A stretch of DNA of 64,000 nt from positions 1-64,000 of the forward strand of contig JAEUUO010000020.1 in assembly GCA_016787575.1 (NCBI GenBank), written 5' to 3'. The notes under the pieces were generated by a model. That model saw nothing but the letters and a program-made list of their open reading frames with translations. It made no database searches and had not been told where the DNA came from. Below, piece by piece: positions 55,569 to 64,000 of this stretch (position 1 is the first letter of the stretch; every line of letters starts with the position of its first letter). Made by a program: the position numbers and the translations under genes. Source of the DNA: Saprospiraceae bacterium. GTDB lineage: Bacteria; Bacteroidota; Bacteroidia; Chitinophagales; Saprospiraceae.

Positions 55569-55803
55569 ATCTTAGTTTCTGGCCGAGACATTGGTATTAA
55601 AGATTTTTATTGCCAATTTCAATTTGAAAAAAAAATTTAAAAAGACCTTTAAGAAATTGACATTTATTTTCTAAAGTATCTTTTGTCAATTTATGCAAAT
55701 AACCACAGTTAAAAATTTTAGACTTGAATTAAACTAAACAACGACTTTAATTCAATAGTATCAAACTTAAATTATATATAAATTACATTAATGTAATTTT
55801 TTA
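55569..55803. other. AT-rich spacer
   Basis: About 235 nt between the two heptamer tracts, without a gene. A short palindrome ATTACATTAATGTAAT lies at 55782-55797. Confidence 0.5.
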
Positions 55804-55831
55804 ATTCTTAATTCTTAATTTTTAATTGAGT
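55804..55831. repeat. Heptamer repeats encoding the aminotransferase C-terminus
   Basis: 7-mers ATTCTTA, ATTCTTA, ATTTTTA, ATTGAGT read across the stop codon of the minus-strand aminotransferase and encode its last residues (QLKIKN). Confidence 0.65.
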
Positions 55832-56965
55832 CGCTGCATTATCAATGGTGTCAGTAGTTTTGGCAAAACAAAATCGAAGTAATTTGGGATCATATCCATC
55901 ATGATAGAAAGGTGATAATGGAATGGCAGCAACTTTAAATTTTTCAACAAGTTCCATTGCAAATTCACGGTCAGATAGTTTGCTGATGTTGCTGTAATCG
56001 GCTAAAGCAAAATAAGATCCTTCACATGGAAGCCAATTGAATGGCAGATCGTTCATTTTTTCAAAAAAGTAGTCTCTTTTTTGTTGGTAAAATTTAGGAA
56101 GCAAGTTAAAAAAAGATCTATGCGTTTCCATAAATTTCGCAATTGCATATTGGGCTGGAGTATTTACAGAAAATACAGTGAACTGATGAAGTTTACGAAT
56201 TTCATTCGTGATTTCAGGTTTTGCAATGGTATATCCGACTTTCCAACCTGTATTGTGTAAAGTTTTTCCCATAGAAAAAACTACAACGGAACGATCCATT
56301 AATTCTGGGTATAATAAAGCACTCTGATGTTTGAGTTGATCAAAAATTAAAAGATCGTAAACTTCATCCCAGATTATTAAAGTATTTAAATCTTTTGTGA
56401 GTTGCTGTAGGCGAAGTATATCTTCAGTATTTAAAACCCTACCGGCGGGATTGTGGGGATTATTAATCAGGATGATTTTTATTTTTTCTTTTTTTAATAT
56501 GGTTTCTAATTCATCCCAGGGAATTTTAAAATCCGGTAATTGTAGACGCAAGTAAACTGGAATTCCACCATTTACTAATACGGAAGGTCCATAAGAATCA
56601 TAAGCTGGTTCGAATATCAAGACCCGATCACCTGCTTGGATCACACTAGAAATAATGGTGTAGATCGCCTGTGTTGCCCCTGCTGTAATTGTAATTTCAG
56701 ATTCAGGGTTTGCAGTAAACTGATAGTCATTTTGAATGCGAAGAGCGATTTGATTTCGCAACAGATCCAGTCCAGGCATGGCTGCATATTGGTTGTAACC
56801 ATTTCGTACAGCTTCGTTCAGAAATTCAAATAATTCTTCAGGTGGACTAAAATTTGGAAAGCCCTGAGCCAAATTGATAGCTTGGTTGCGGATTGCAGCT
56901 GCGGTCATTTGTGCAAAAATGGAAATGCCTGACTGAGGCAATTTACTTTCTATTTTGAACGGCAT
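55808..56965 (-). CDS. Methionine aminotransferase-like PLP enzyme (YbdL type)
   Basis: 385 residues, class I/II fold type I aminotransferase. Starts with SKLPQSGISIFAQMTAAA and NLAQGFPNF; INNPHNPAGRVLN, the PLP-binding Lys in SMGKTLHNTGWKVGY and the Arg of LRFCFAK (substrate carboxylate) are present. The QGFPNF and WKVGY blocks match the YbdL/methionine aminotransferase group over aspartate aminotransferases. Overlapping repeat DNA supplies the last few codons. The pterin dehydratase gene is 15 nt upstream in the same direction. Confidence 0.88.
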   Translation of the reverse strand: MPFKIESKLPQSGISIFAQMTAAAIRNQAINLAQGFPNFSPPEELFEFLNEAVRNGYNQYAAMPGLDLLRNQIALRIQNDYQFTANPESEITITAGATQAIYTIISSVIQAGDRVLIFEPAYDSYGPSVLVNGGIPVYLRLQLPDFKIPWDELETILKKEKIKIILINNPHNPAGRVLNTEDILRLQQLTKDLNTLIIWDEVYDLLIFDQLKHQSALLYPELMDRSVVVFSMGKTLHNTGWKVGYTIAKPEITNEIRKLHQFTVFSVNTPAQYAIAKFMETHRSFFNLLPKFYQQKRDYFFEKMNDLPFNWLPCEGSYFALADYSNISKLSDREFAMELVEKFKVAAIPLSPFYHDGYDPKLLRFCFAKTTDTIDNAATQLKIKN

Positions 56966-56980
56966 TCTTGCGGAAGCAAA

Positions 56981-57226
56981 TTATTTTGTGAATTTTTTAT
57001 AAATCCGATCAATTTCTCCAGCCATCCGATGATCTTTTTCAGTTATGGTATCTCCTTCGTCGTGCGTTGTTAAAGTGATTTCAACAACATTCCAGGAGTT
57101 GGTCCAAATTGGATGATGATTTAATTTTTCAGCTTGAAATGCAACCTCTGTCATAAAGGCAAACGCTTCTCCAAAATCTCTAAATTCCAATCGAGCTTCG
57201 AGCTTGTTGTTGTGTTCATGCCACAT
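56981..57226 (-). CDS. Pterin-4a-carbinolamine dehydratase
   Basis: 81 residues, slightly shorter than usual (about 95-110). It contains the family core FRDFGEAFAFMTEVAFQAEKLNHHP with the catalytic HHP and the closing WNVVEITLTTHDEGDTITEKD. It recycles the pterin cofactor of aromatic amino-acid hydroxylases; no such hydroxylase is in the window. The N-terminal part is short but the active-site region is complete. Confidence 0.93.
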   Translation of the reverse strand: MWHEHNNKLEARLEFRDFGEAFAFMTEVAFQAEKLNHHPIWTNSWNVVEITLTTHDEGDTITEKDHRMAGEIDRIYKKFTK

Positions 57227-57253
57227 AATTTTGTATTTAATGGTTTCGTTTGT

Positions 57254-58297
57254 TTAAAATTTAAAATCAAAATTTGTCAAATTGCTAATTGCTGTATTCA
57301 ACAAATTTAATGCAGCAAGCACATCGTCTTCATGGACCATTTCGATGGCTTGATGGATGTGTCTGGTAGGAATGGAAATTGCACCTGCGATACATCCATT
57401 ACCGGATGTTTGCACAGCAGCAGTATCCGTTCCTCCTCCTGTTAATAATTCAGCTTGCCATTTTATATCAGATTTGGCAGCACATTCCTTTAAAAAATTA
57501 ACCATTCTGATATCAGGAATTACACTGCTGTCAAATAATTTTATTGCTACACCATGACCCAATTTAGTAACCATTTCATGCGGTTGCGCTCCGGGCACAT
57601 CAAATGCAATGGTAGTATCAACGTTGATTGCATAATTAGGTGCTATTCGATGGGAAGCTGATTTAGCACCACGCAATCCAAGTTCTTCCTGAACGGTAAA
57701 AACAAAATACAAATCTGTTTCAGGTTTAATATTTTGCTGGCTGTGCAAGCAAGAAACCAAGGTGTAGACAGAAATGCGATTGTCTAAAGATTTTGAATTG
57801 ATGCATTTACCCATTTGGATTAATTCGCGTTCGCGCGTAATGGGATTTCCGATGGAAACTAATTTTAGCAATTCAGATTTCTCTAAACCAGTATCTATAA
57901 AATAATCTTTTAACAGTGGAGCTTTGTTTCTTTCATCCGGAGTCATTAAATGGATTGGTTTAGAGCCCATTACACCAATTACGTCTTGTTGACCATGAAT
58001 AATCACACGTTGTGCTGTCAGAGTTTTAGGGTCAAAACCTCCCAATGGAAGAAAACGGATAAAACCATCATCATCGATATGCTGTACAATAAAGCCTATT
58101 TCATCCATATGCGCTGAAAGCATCAGTTTTTGATCGGTCCGACCTTTTTTAAATGCAATCAAGTTTCCCATAGGATCAATTTGTAAATCGTCGCAATAGT
58201 CAACTAAGGAATCCTTTAAAAAACTGCGAATGGCATGTTCGAAACCCGGAGCACCGGGAAATGAACAAATTTGCTTTAATAAATTAATATTCACCAT
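57254..58297 (-). CDS. M42 family aminopeptidase
   Basis: 347 residues. Metal ligands and catalytic residues of the family are visible: SAHMDEIGFIV (His, Asp), DNRISVYTL (bridging Asp), VQEELGLRGA (Glu-Glu), the metal Asp of NVDTT, and PTRHIHQAIEMVHEDD (His). M42 enzymes are self-compartmentalising cytosolic glutamyl / general aminopeptidases or cellulases-related peptidases. Intact; the ATG at 58297 is divergent from the flippase gene. Confidence 0.95.
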   Translation of the reverse strand: MVNINLLKQICSFPGAPGFEHAIRSFLKDSLVDYCDDLQIDPMGNLIAFKKGRTDQKLMLSAHMDEIGFIVQHIDDDGFIRFLPLGGFDPKTLTAQRVIIHGQQDVIGVMGSKPIHLMTPDERNKAPLLKDYFIDTGLEKSELLKLVSIGNPITRERELIQMGKCINSKSLDNRISVYTLVSCLHSQQNIKPETDLYFVFTVQEELGLRGAKSASHRIAPNYAINVDTTIAFDVPGAQPHEMVTKLGHGVAIKLFDSSVIPDIRMVNFLKECAAKSDIKWQAELLTGGGTDTAAVQTSGNGCIAGAISIPTRHIHQAIEMVHEDDVLAALNLLNTAISNLTNFDFKF

Positions 58298-58394
58298 ATC
58301 AATCTCCGAAATGTAAAAATAAAGGATCTAAATTAAAACAATAAATATGCCTTTTCGTACTATGTATTCGATTGATTTTTATGACCTTTGTCAA

Positions 58395-59867
58395 ATGGCA
58401 AGTCTACGTTCTCTGGCAAAAGAAACTCTGATCTATGGCATGAGTTATTCATTGGGCAGACTGATCAATTTTTTATTGGTTACCAATTTCCTAACAAGTG
58501 TTTTTTCTGAAAACCGTGCCTATTTTTCTATTTATACCGAGATCTATTTTTTGATTGCACTATTTCTTGGAATTTTGGGTTTGAGAATGGAAACTACATT
58601 TTTCAGATTTGTATCAGATGATGAAACCAAATCAAAAATTTATCCACTAGCCAGTCAACTTGTTTTTTTAGCCTGTTTCATTTTTATAACAGCTGTTTAT
58701 CTTTTTATAAATCCCATTGAGGCAGTATTGAATTACCCTGAATTGCGAACGCATATTTATCTCGCTGCGTGGATCTGTATTTTAGATGTAATTAGTGCAC
58801 TTCCATTTTCTAAGATCAGGTATCAAAAGCAAGCCTTGCGTTATGCATGGATCAAATTATCTACCATTTTATTGAATGTGGTACTTGTAATTGGCATTGT
58901 CAGTTATTTTGGCGGAAGTCCTGCGACACAATTAAAATACGTATTGCTAGCAAACTTGATTGCTTCTGCTGTAAGTTTTATATTTCTGTTTCCGGAAATA
59001 AAGGAAAGTTTCCAAAAAGCAGATTGGAGCCTTGCAAAAAATGTTTTGAGATATGCCAGCCCCTTGGTAATTGTTAGCTTTTCATTTATAATTATACAAT
59101 ATGGTGCCAGCAGTTTGTTAAAATATTTTTTACCGGGTAGCATTCTAGAAAATCTCGATCAAAGCAGTACATACAATGCTGCCGCTAGACTTGCAGTTAT
59201 TATGAATTTATTTGTTACTGCTTTCAATTATGCTGCTGAACCTTTTTTTTTCCGGCATAAGCATACAGAACATTCGAGAGCTGATTTTGCACGTTTATCT
59301 TTGTATTTTGTCATCAGTTGTAGTTTTGTTTATTTGTTTACCGTTTTGTATCGGGATTTGTTTGCATACTTACTTGATAAAAATTTCCGAAGCGAATTAT
59401 TTTTAATCAATATCTTATTGTTGGCAAATATTTTTGCGGGTATTTATTCTAATTTTTCGAGTTGGTATAAGTTGGCTGATAAAAATTATTTAGCCGCCTG
59501 GATAAGTTTTGCCGGAATGCTGTTAATGATTGTCTTGAATATTATTTTAATTCCGTATTTGGGCAATGCTTCAGCGGCATATGCGAATCTGGCATGTTAT
59601 TTATTTATTTGTGCTTTGTCGTATTTTCAGGGACAAAAGTATTTTCCAATACCTTATAAAATGTGGAAAATGAGTTGTTATCTGCTTGTATGTATTTTTA
59701 TTAGTATTGTAATTCCAATGATTTATACTTTTTTAGATTTAAGTTTTTGGTTCAGGCAACTTGGATCACTGTTTATTTTGATATTGTTTGTTGTTTTGGT
59801 TTATTTTTTAGAATATAAAAGGAATAAGATATCCAATGAACATGGACCAATGGCTATAGACCAATAA
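58395..59867 (+). CDS. Polysaccharide flippase (MOP/Wzx superfamily)
   Basis: 490 residues from the ATG at 58395, where the protein begins MASLRSLAKETLIYGMSYSLGRLINFLL as Bacteroidota flippases do; the ATG at 58347 would add 16 residues. About 12-14 membrane helices. Exports lipid-linked glycans across the inner membrane; no glycosyltransferase cluster is adjacent, so the substrate is unknown. The last ten codons lie in a heptamer repeat. Confidence 0.88.
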   Translation: MASLRSLAKETLIYGMSYSLGRLINFLLVTNFLTSVFSENRAYFSIYTEIYFLIALFLGILGLRMETTFFRFVSDDETKSKIYPLASQLVFLACFIFITAVYLFINPIEAVLNYPELRTHIYLAAWICILDVISALPFSKIRYQKQALRYAWIKLSTILLNVVLVIGIVSYFGGSPATQLKYVLLANLIASAVSFIFLFPEIKESFQKADWSLAKNVLRYASPLVIVSFSFIIIQYGASSLLKYFLPGSILENLDQSSTYNAAARLAVIMNLFVTAFNYAAEPFFFRHKHTEHSRADFARLSLYFVISCSFVYLFTVLYRDLFAYLLDKNFRSELFLINILLLANIFAGIYSNFSSWYKLADKNYLAAWISFAGMLLMIVLNIILIPYLGNASAAYANLACYLFICALSYFQGQKYFPIPYKMWKMSCYLLVCIFISIVIPMIYTFLDLSFWFRQLGSLFILILFVVLVYFLEYKRNKISNEHGPMAIDQ

Positions 59868-59880
59868 CAAATTACGAAGG
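59838..59880. repeat. Heptamer repeats across the flippase stop
   Basis: 7-mers GACCAAT, GGCTATA, GACCAAT, AACAAAT, TACGAAG (59845-59879) run through the flippase stop codon and encode its GPMAIDQ end. Confidence 0.65.
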
Positions 59881-59938
59881 AAGAATGGAAGTTTTATAAA
59901 TTAATGAATAAACCTTTGATTCGGCAAATAGCTTAGTA

Positions 59939-60430
59939 TTAAATATTTTCGTATGCAACTCTTAGATTCTGATAGTATTTTTTAATTCTAGGCGAAAGCA
60001 TGACTACTATCCAGAAGCAGGGTATCAGTATTGTCCAAACCGGTTGCCATTCATTTTTCATGATATATGGGTTTACATAATTTTCACCATCCCAATCCTG
60101 ATAATCAATAATCTTGAATATTAAAGTAATCAGAAAAAATACAATTATAGTATAGATAGATCGTATACTTGGGTGTATAAAATTTTTTCCCGCCATGCTT
60201 TCAGCTATAAGAGTGCAAGTAAATAGATAAGGCATAATCGTTCCATTTCCAACATAAGGTTTTAAAGACTCATAGACTGAACTCTTAAAAAACAAAGTGA
60301 CAATTAAATCTATGATTGTGACTATGAACGAGAAAACAAAAAGTACTTGCAGTTCCAAAGGCGCCAAGGCAAAATGATGTCTGAATCGCTGCCAATACGT
60401 TGAATAATTTAGGTCAATTAGATTGGTCAT
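59939..60430 (-). CDS. Four-helix membrane protein of unknown function
   Basis: 163 residues with about four predicted membrane helices (LQVLFVFSFIVTIIDLIVTLFF; LFTCTLIAES; IIVFFLITLIFKII; VWTILIPCFWIVVML) and short polar loops. No family was recognised. It follows lnt in the same orientation, but 142 nt of heptamer repeat DNA separate them. Coding is supported by normal codon use and the membrane-helix pattern. Confidence 0.65.
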   Translation of the reverse strand: MTNLIDLNYSTYWQRFRHHFALAPLELQVLFVFSFIVTIIDLIVTLFFKSSVYESLKPYVGNGTIMPYLFTCTLIAESMAGKNFIHPSIRSIYTIIVFFLITLIFKIIDYQDWDGENYVNPYIMKNEWQPVWTILIPCFWIVVMLSPRIKKYYQNLRVAYENI

Positions 60431-60482
60431 CTTAGCAAAAATAATAAATTTTATGAGATATGGTAATAAGGATTGGAAAAAT

Positions 60483-60580
60483 TTGGACCATGGACCAAAG
60501 ATTTGGACCTAAGACCAATGATCATTGTCCAGGACAATTGACAATTAATCATTAATAATTCACCATTAATAATTAAACCT
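60483..60580. repeat. Long heptamer-phased tract reaching the lnt stop
   Basis: About fourteen consecutive 7-mers from 60483 (TTGGACC, ATGGACC ... later TAATAAT, TCACCAT, TAATAAT) with gradual drift from GGACC to TAATCAT type words. It ends across the minus-strand lnt stop at 60573-60575. Confidence 0.7.
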
Positions 60581-61994
60581 TCACAATTATATTTTTTTGC
60601 TTATAAATGAAATAAAAAAGAAAACCAAAGCACAGGTAAACCAATGTATCTCCAATTAAATTGTAAATGGTTTTGACTCCTTGGGCCGGCAAATGAGCCA
60701 TCATCACTTTATCATTTGAATCATAACTACTCATTTGTGCAAGAAATTCTCCATATGGGCTGATTGCAGCTGACAATCCAAATCTTGTGGATCGAATGAT
60801 AGAGTGGCCTTGTTCAACAGCACGAAATGCGGCCATTCTTGAATGCAGAGGATCAATGCCTCTCCAGTCTGAAGATGGGACTGCAACCAAATCCGCATTT
60901 AAATCACCATAAGATTTTGCGAGGTAAGGAAAATCATAATCATAGCATATGGCAGCCCCTGTAGTGACACCTGAAATGTCAAATACCTTTAGCACTTCTT
61001 GACCTTTTTCAGCTGGTTCGCCTGGAACTGGTTGATGCTTGTTGTATGTGTAACGCAAATTGCCATATTTATCATAAAACAAATACATGTTTTTGTATTT
61101 TAATGGTTTGCTTGAAAGTGGAATGATAAAAGCTGCCACTAATTCAACTTGCAATCGTTTAGTTAGGGCGGAAAGTGAATCCATCCACATCATTTCTTCT
61201 TCTGGTAATATAAATGTTGCGGCTTCATTCCATACAATTAATCGCGCTCCATTTAATGCAGCCATTTCAGTTCGTTTAAATAAATCGTGCTTAACTATGT
61301 CGTTGGACTCTTTTGAGGGCAAGGGAAATCCTCCAACCTGAGAATCCGTACCAACAGCGGCAACTTTAATCATTTCTTTACTACTCGCTTTACTTAATTC
61401 AAATCTTAGAGATCCAAAAAGTATTAGAAAAAGACAAACGCTAAGTGGAATTTGAAAACTAAGTTTTGTCGTTGATTTTTTAACAATCCATTCGGCAATT
61501 GAACAATTTACCCAATAGATAATAAAACTTAATCCGGGCATTCCAAATAGAGATGCACTTTGCATTATGTTCAGACTGTGTGATTGGGTATATGCCGCCA
61601 CCCCCCAACTGGCAAATGGAGTAAAATTGTATTGAATCCATTCCATAATTACCATGACACAAGGAAATAGTAACAATCCCAGTGAGCGATCTTTATAACG
61701 ATCCCAAACTAAGTAGCCGGGTAAATGGAATAAACTTATCGGAATTGAAAAAAGAAAAATCATTGCAAATGGCATCGGGGGGGAAACAATTTTTGCAATG
61801 CACACAGACCAAGCTGCGATGAGTCCAAATAAAAATAGCCATTTTGATTTAGCGCCATTGGTTTGTCGCAGATAAACTAAAAATGGAACGCAGGTTAACC
61901 AACCAGCAAGATCCATAGAAACATTCATGTGAGCCAATGAAATGCTTAGAACTCCTAAGCCTAACAAATAAATTGGTTTAAAATTGGAAATCAT
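60573..61994 (-). CDS. lnt: Apolipoprotein N-acyltransferase-like protein (Lnt)
   Basis: 473 residues, a little shorter than typical Lnt (about 510-540). Multi-pass N-terminal half, then a nitrilase domain with the three expected catalytic positions: Glu in IVWNEAATF, Lys in YNKHQPVPGE and Cys in AAICYDYDFPY. The motif SSDWRGIDPLHSRMAAFRAVEQG replaces the usual NDAWFG block. It would add the third acyl chain to lipoproteins; a distinct lipid-related amidase is the alternative. Confidence 0.72.
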   Translation of the reverse strand: MISNFKPIYLLGLGVLSISLAHMNVSMDLAGWLTCVPFLVYLRQTNGAKSKWLFLFGLIAAWSVCIAKIVSPPMPFAMIFLFSIPISLFHLPGYLVWDRYKDRSLGLLLFPCVMVIMEWIQYNFTPFASWGVAAYTQSHSLNIMQSASLFGMPGLSFIIYWVNCSIAEWIVKKSTTKLSFQIPLSVCLFLILFGSLRFELSKASSKEMIKVAAVGTDSQVGGFPLPSKESNDIVKHDLFKRTEMAALNGARLIVWNEAATFILPEEEMMWMDSLSALTKRLQVELVAAFIIPLSSKPLKYKNMYLFYDKYGNLRYTYNKHQPVPGEPAEKGQEVLKVFDISGVTTGAAICYDYDFPYLAKSYGDLNADLVAVPSSDWRGIDPLHSRMAAFRAVEQGHSIIRSTRFGLSAAISPYGEFLAQMSSYDSNDKVMMAHLPAQGVKTIYNLIGDTLVYLCFGFLFYFIYKQKNIIVKV

Positions 61995-62145
61995 CGTTTA
62001 ATGACTATGTATGGTTTTTTCAAATTCATATAATTATTATGGCTAAGAAACAGGATTTTTTTGAATATTTAAAACAGATCAGCAAAAATCTTTTAATTTA
62101 TTTTAGTGACAGTTCTGATATTTTAGAATCGATTGAAATTGAAAA

Positions 62146-63066
62146 TCAGGTTTTAATAATTACTAATAGTGAAATTATACTAATACTTAGCCAAAGAATT
62201 AATCCATGCAAAAAAGGTTTTATTCCTACTGTTTTAATTGAAACAATAGAAAGGCCTGAACCGATTAAGAATAAACACAAGGTGAGTCCTCTTTTAGCTA
62301 GCCATACAGATATCGAATAGACTTTCTCGAATTGAGGAAAATAATTTGCTATACAAATGGCAACAATAAAGAGTCCAATAAAGGTCGGAAATTTTATTTT
62401 TTTTGTCGCTTCTTTTGTAATAAGAATCGTGAAGACAGAAAGGGGTATAATCCACAAAGCACGTTCTAATTTTACAGTAGTGGCTACCTGGAGTGCTTCG
62501 TTTCCAAATTTAACGGCAGCTCCAACTACCGAACTGGTATCATGAATGGCGATGGCACACCAAAGTCCAAATTGGTGTTGACTCATGTTTAAATAATGGC
62601 CTATAGCAGGAAATGCCAACAAAGCAAGAGCGTTTAGAATAAACACGGTTCCTAATGCAACACTCATTTGTTTTTCGTTGGCATTAATTATTGGAGAAAT
62701 TGCAGCAATGGCACTGCCTCCACAAATGGCCGTTCCGCAAGAAATCAAATAAGAAGTTTTGGATTCCATATTTGTCCAATGACTCAGAAGCCAACCCAAG
62801 AAGATAGTTAAACCGATAGAGCAAATTGTAAAAAGGAAACCTTCTTTTCCGGCTTGAATGGCTTGATATAAGTTGATGCCAAAACCTAATCCGACAATTG
62901 AAATTTTTAATAGCCACGAGATTATTTTGGAATTCATTTCCGGAAAGGGATGACGAAGGATTTGTGCACAGATAATTCCAATCAACAGTGCAACCGGTGG
63001 TTGAATATAGGGTGAAAGGCAGAGAATGGCTGCGAGGAGAAAAAGGTCACGTTGGTAGGTGTTCAC
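62146..63066 (-). CDS. YeiH/YadS family putative sulfate exporter (UPF0324)
   Basis: 306 residues with about 9-10 membrane helices; starts at GTG 63066. The family blocks VGLGFGINLYQAI, CGTAICGGSAIAAISP and the HDTSSVVGAAVKFG motif are all present. Members are annotated as sulfate exporters without firm biochemical proof. It starts next to the T9SS beta-helix gene and ends opposite a spurious small plus-strand frame. Confidence 0.92.
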   Translation of the reverse strand: MNTYQRDLFLLAAILCLSPYIQPPVALLIGIICAQILRHPFPEMNSKIISWLLKISIVGLGFGINLYQAIQAGKEGFLFTICSIGLTIFLGWLLSHWTNMESKTSYLISCGTAICGGSAIAAISPIINANEKQMSVALGTVFILNALALLAFPAIGHYLNMSQHQFGLWCAIAIHDTSSVVGAAVKFGNEALQVATTVKLERALWIIPLSVFTILITKEATKKIKFPTFIGLFIVAICIANYFPQFEKVYSISVWLAKRGLTLCLFLIGSGLSIVSIKTVGIKPFLHGLILWLSISIISLLVIIKT

Positions 63067-63205
63067 TGAATTAAAATCTATTTTAAAGAAAAAAATTAAC
63101 TAATTTTTAGTAGTCTTTTAAACTAATGACTTCATAGCTACATTGCAAGATTTATAATTCAAAATTTTTATTGCAGGTATGAATACAAATTTATTTCTTG
63201 CAAAA

Positions 63206-64000
63206 TCAATATATCATCAGCTTAATAAGTTTTTGCTCTGTCTTATTTATTAGTTGGATAAAATACAAACCGGGAGTCAAATTTTGTACATCCATTGTAA
63301 TTTTATTTGTACAATTATTATATTGATTTAAACTATTTCCTTTTACATCAAAAAGTGTTATTTGACATAAATGTGGAATATTAAAAATTGAGACAATCTG
63401 ATTGTTTGAATCGTAAGCCCAATGAATGGATTCCAATATATTTAAATCTTTATTGAAAATGATAATTCCGGATTCATATGCGCCAATGGAAGGTGGATTT
63501 TTAAATGTTTTGCCTTCATAATCTAATATTATTCCTTGATAGTAATTTCCTTTTGCAATAGCCGGTGAATTGGTTTGCAAATGATAGTTTTTATTGTTGA
63601 GATCAACAAATAAGGGGTTTTGTTGTCGAATGCCATTTGTCTCTTGTTTAGGTAAATTAGGTCCAGTCCAATTGCTTCGATCTAAATGATACCACAAATT
63701 ATTTGAAAAAGTAAAACTTGTTGGAGATGTATAAGGTCCAACATTTACATCCGTAGATAAACTATTTGTAACGACAACTATGTTATTGCTAAAGGTATTA
63801 TTAGCACAGGATTTATAAAAACTGGTGTCGCTACTTTCCTGTAATATGCGCATAATCCAATTTTGGGGTCGTATGATGGTGTTATTGATCACCTGAGCAT
63901 TGCGACAACCTACAAATGCAATGGGAGTATATGCCCCTTCAAAAATATTGGCAGTCACCAATAAATCTTTTGCTTCATAGTCAGCATTTGCCGGACGAAA
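63206..64000 (-). CDS. Secreted right-handed beta-helix protein with T9SS sorting domain (5' truncated)
   Basis: At least 264 residues; the frame stays open to base 64000, so the N-terminus is outside the window. The visible part opens with beta-helix-type turns (NAQVINNTIIRPQNWIMRIL and NNTFSNNIVVV), then a linker, and ends with a T9SS sorting domain: QITLFDVKGNSLNQYNN and VQNLTPGLYFIQLINKTEQKLIKLMIY. Expected to be displayed on the surface or released. Which glycan or surface role it serves is not readable. Confidence 0.85.
   Translation of the reverse strand, partial: FRPANADYEAKDLLVTANIFEGAYTPIAFVGCRNAQVINNTIIRPQNWIMRILQESSDTSFYKSCANNTFSNNIVVVTNSLSTDVNVGPYTSPTSFTFSNNLWYHLDRSNWTGPNLPKQETNGIRQQNPLFVDLNNKNYHLQTNSPAIAKGNYYQGIILDYEGKTFKNPPSIGAYESGIIIFNKDLNILESIHWAYDSNNQIVSIFNIPHLCQITLFDVKGNSLNQYNNCTNKITMDVQNLTPGLYFIQLINKTEQKLIKLMIY

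Noticed and set aside
62039..62320. Plus-strand frame of 93 codons overlapping the 3' end of the YeiH gene
   Set aside because: Most of its second half is antisense to a well-supported gene and it shows no domain; the first 36 codons alone are not convincing.

Overview
The window looks like a chromosomal segment of an AT-rich member of the Bacteroidota, most likely a Saprospiraceae-type environmental bacterium. The phylum call rests on several independent signs. Several genes are preceded by the Bacteroidota -7 element TAnnTTTG. Two proteins end in type IX secretion (T9SS) sorting domains, and the TonB protein carries the FEHRNKAYGAY N-terminal motif. There is also a DUF4175 / ATP-binding protein / YbeY gene order, a GxxExxY protein, and many lipoprotein signal peptides with a bare Ser-Cys lipobox. 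The family-level call is an inference. No phage, plasmid, CRISPR array or transposase was seen.

Layout. 1-7.6 kb: 3' part of clpB, a repeat-rich spacer, a stand-alone DnaE2-type error-prone polymerase behind a long structured leader, a TonB energy transducer and a GMC oxidoreductase. 7.9-14.9 kb: a complete nitrous oxide reduction cluster (cytochrome c, nosZ, a fasciclin lipoprotein, a membrane-domain/NosL fusion, nosD, nosF, nosY) of the Sec-exported, clade II kind. 14.9-22.4 kb: plant-polysaccharide genes (sugar porter, GH28 pectinase, GH106-like rhamnosidase) interspersed with a DUF6973-like lipoprotein and a pentapeptide-repeat membrane protein. 22.5-32.8 kb: gcvP, hldD, a GxxExxY gene flanked by tandem repeats, a FucP-like sugar permease, mutL, a PAP2-like membrane protein and dapD. 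32.9-38 kb: DUF4175 protein, an RsbW-like ATPase, a MITE-like inverted-repeat element and a YbeY-alkyltransferase-like fusion. 38-49.5 kb: a diheme cytochrome, rlmI, SPOR and SRAP proteins, a T9SS cargo protein, recA, a methyltransferase and a TonB-dependent receptor. 49.5-55.3 kb: a compact run panC, panD, flippase-like gene, rfaE2, nif3-like, zinc-ribbon and TPR genes, then tRNA-Met. 55.8-64 kb: aminotransferase, pterin dehydratase, M42 peptidase, polysaccharide flippase, Lnt-like, YeiH and a 5'-truncated T9SS beta-helix protein.

How the genes work together. The nos genes form a self-sufficient N2O-respiration module: an electron-donating cytochrome, the reductase, copper delivery (NosL) and the NosDFY transporter. 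The GH28, GH106-like and two sugar-transporter genes point to use of pectin or rhamnogalacturonan fragments. DnaE2, MutL, RecA, SRAP and the alkyltransferase-like domain are DNA-repair functions scattered through the window. HldD and RfaE2 are two steps of ADP-heptose synthesis for lipopolysaccharide, encoded 26 kb apart.

Most unusual features: (1) degenerate 7-bp-phased intergenic repeats that start at, or run through, the stop codons of several unrelated genes; (2) the YbeY-alkyltransferase-like fusion; (3) the NosL fusion and the fasciclin gene inside the nos cluster; (4) -7 promoter elements ending exactly 4 nt before the ATG, predicting leaderless mRNAs; (5) a 151-bp element with perfect 27-bp terminal inverted repeats. 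I see no single strong candidate for an entirely new defence or mobile system.
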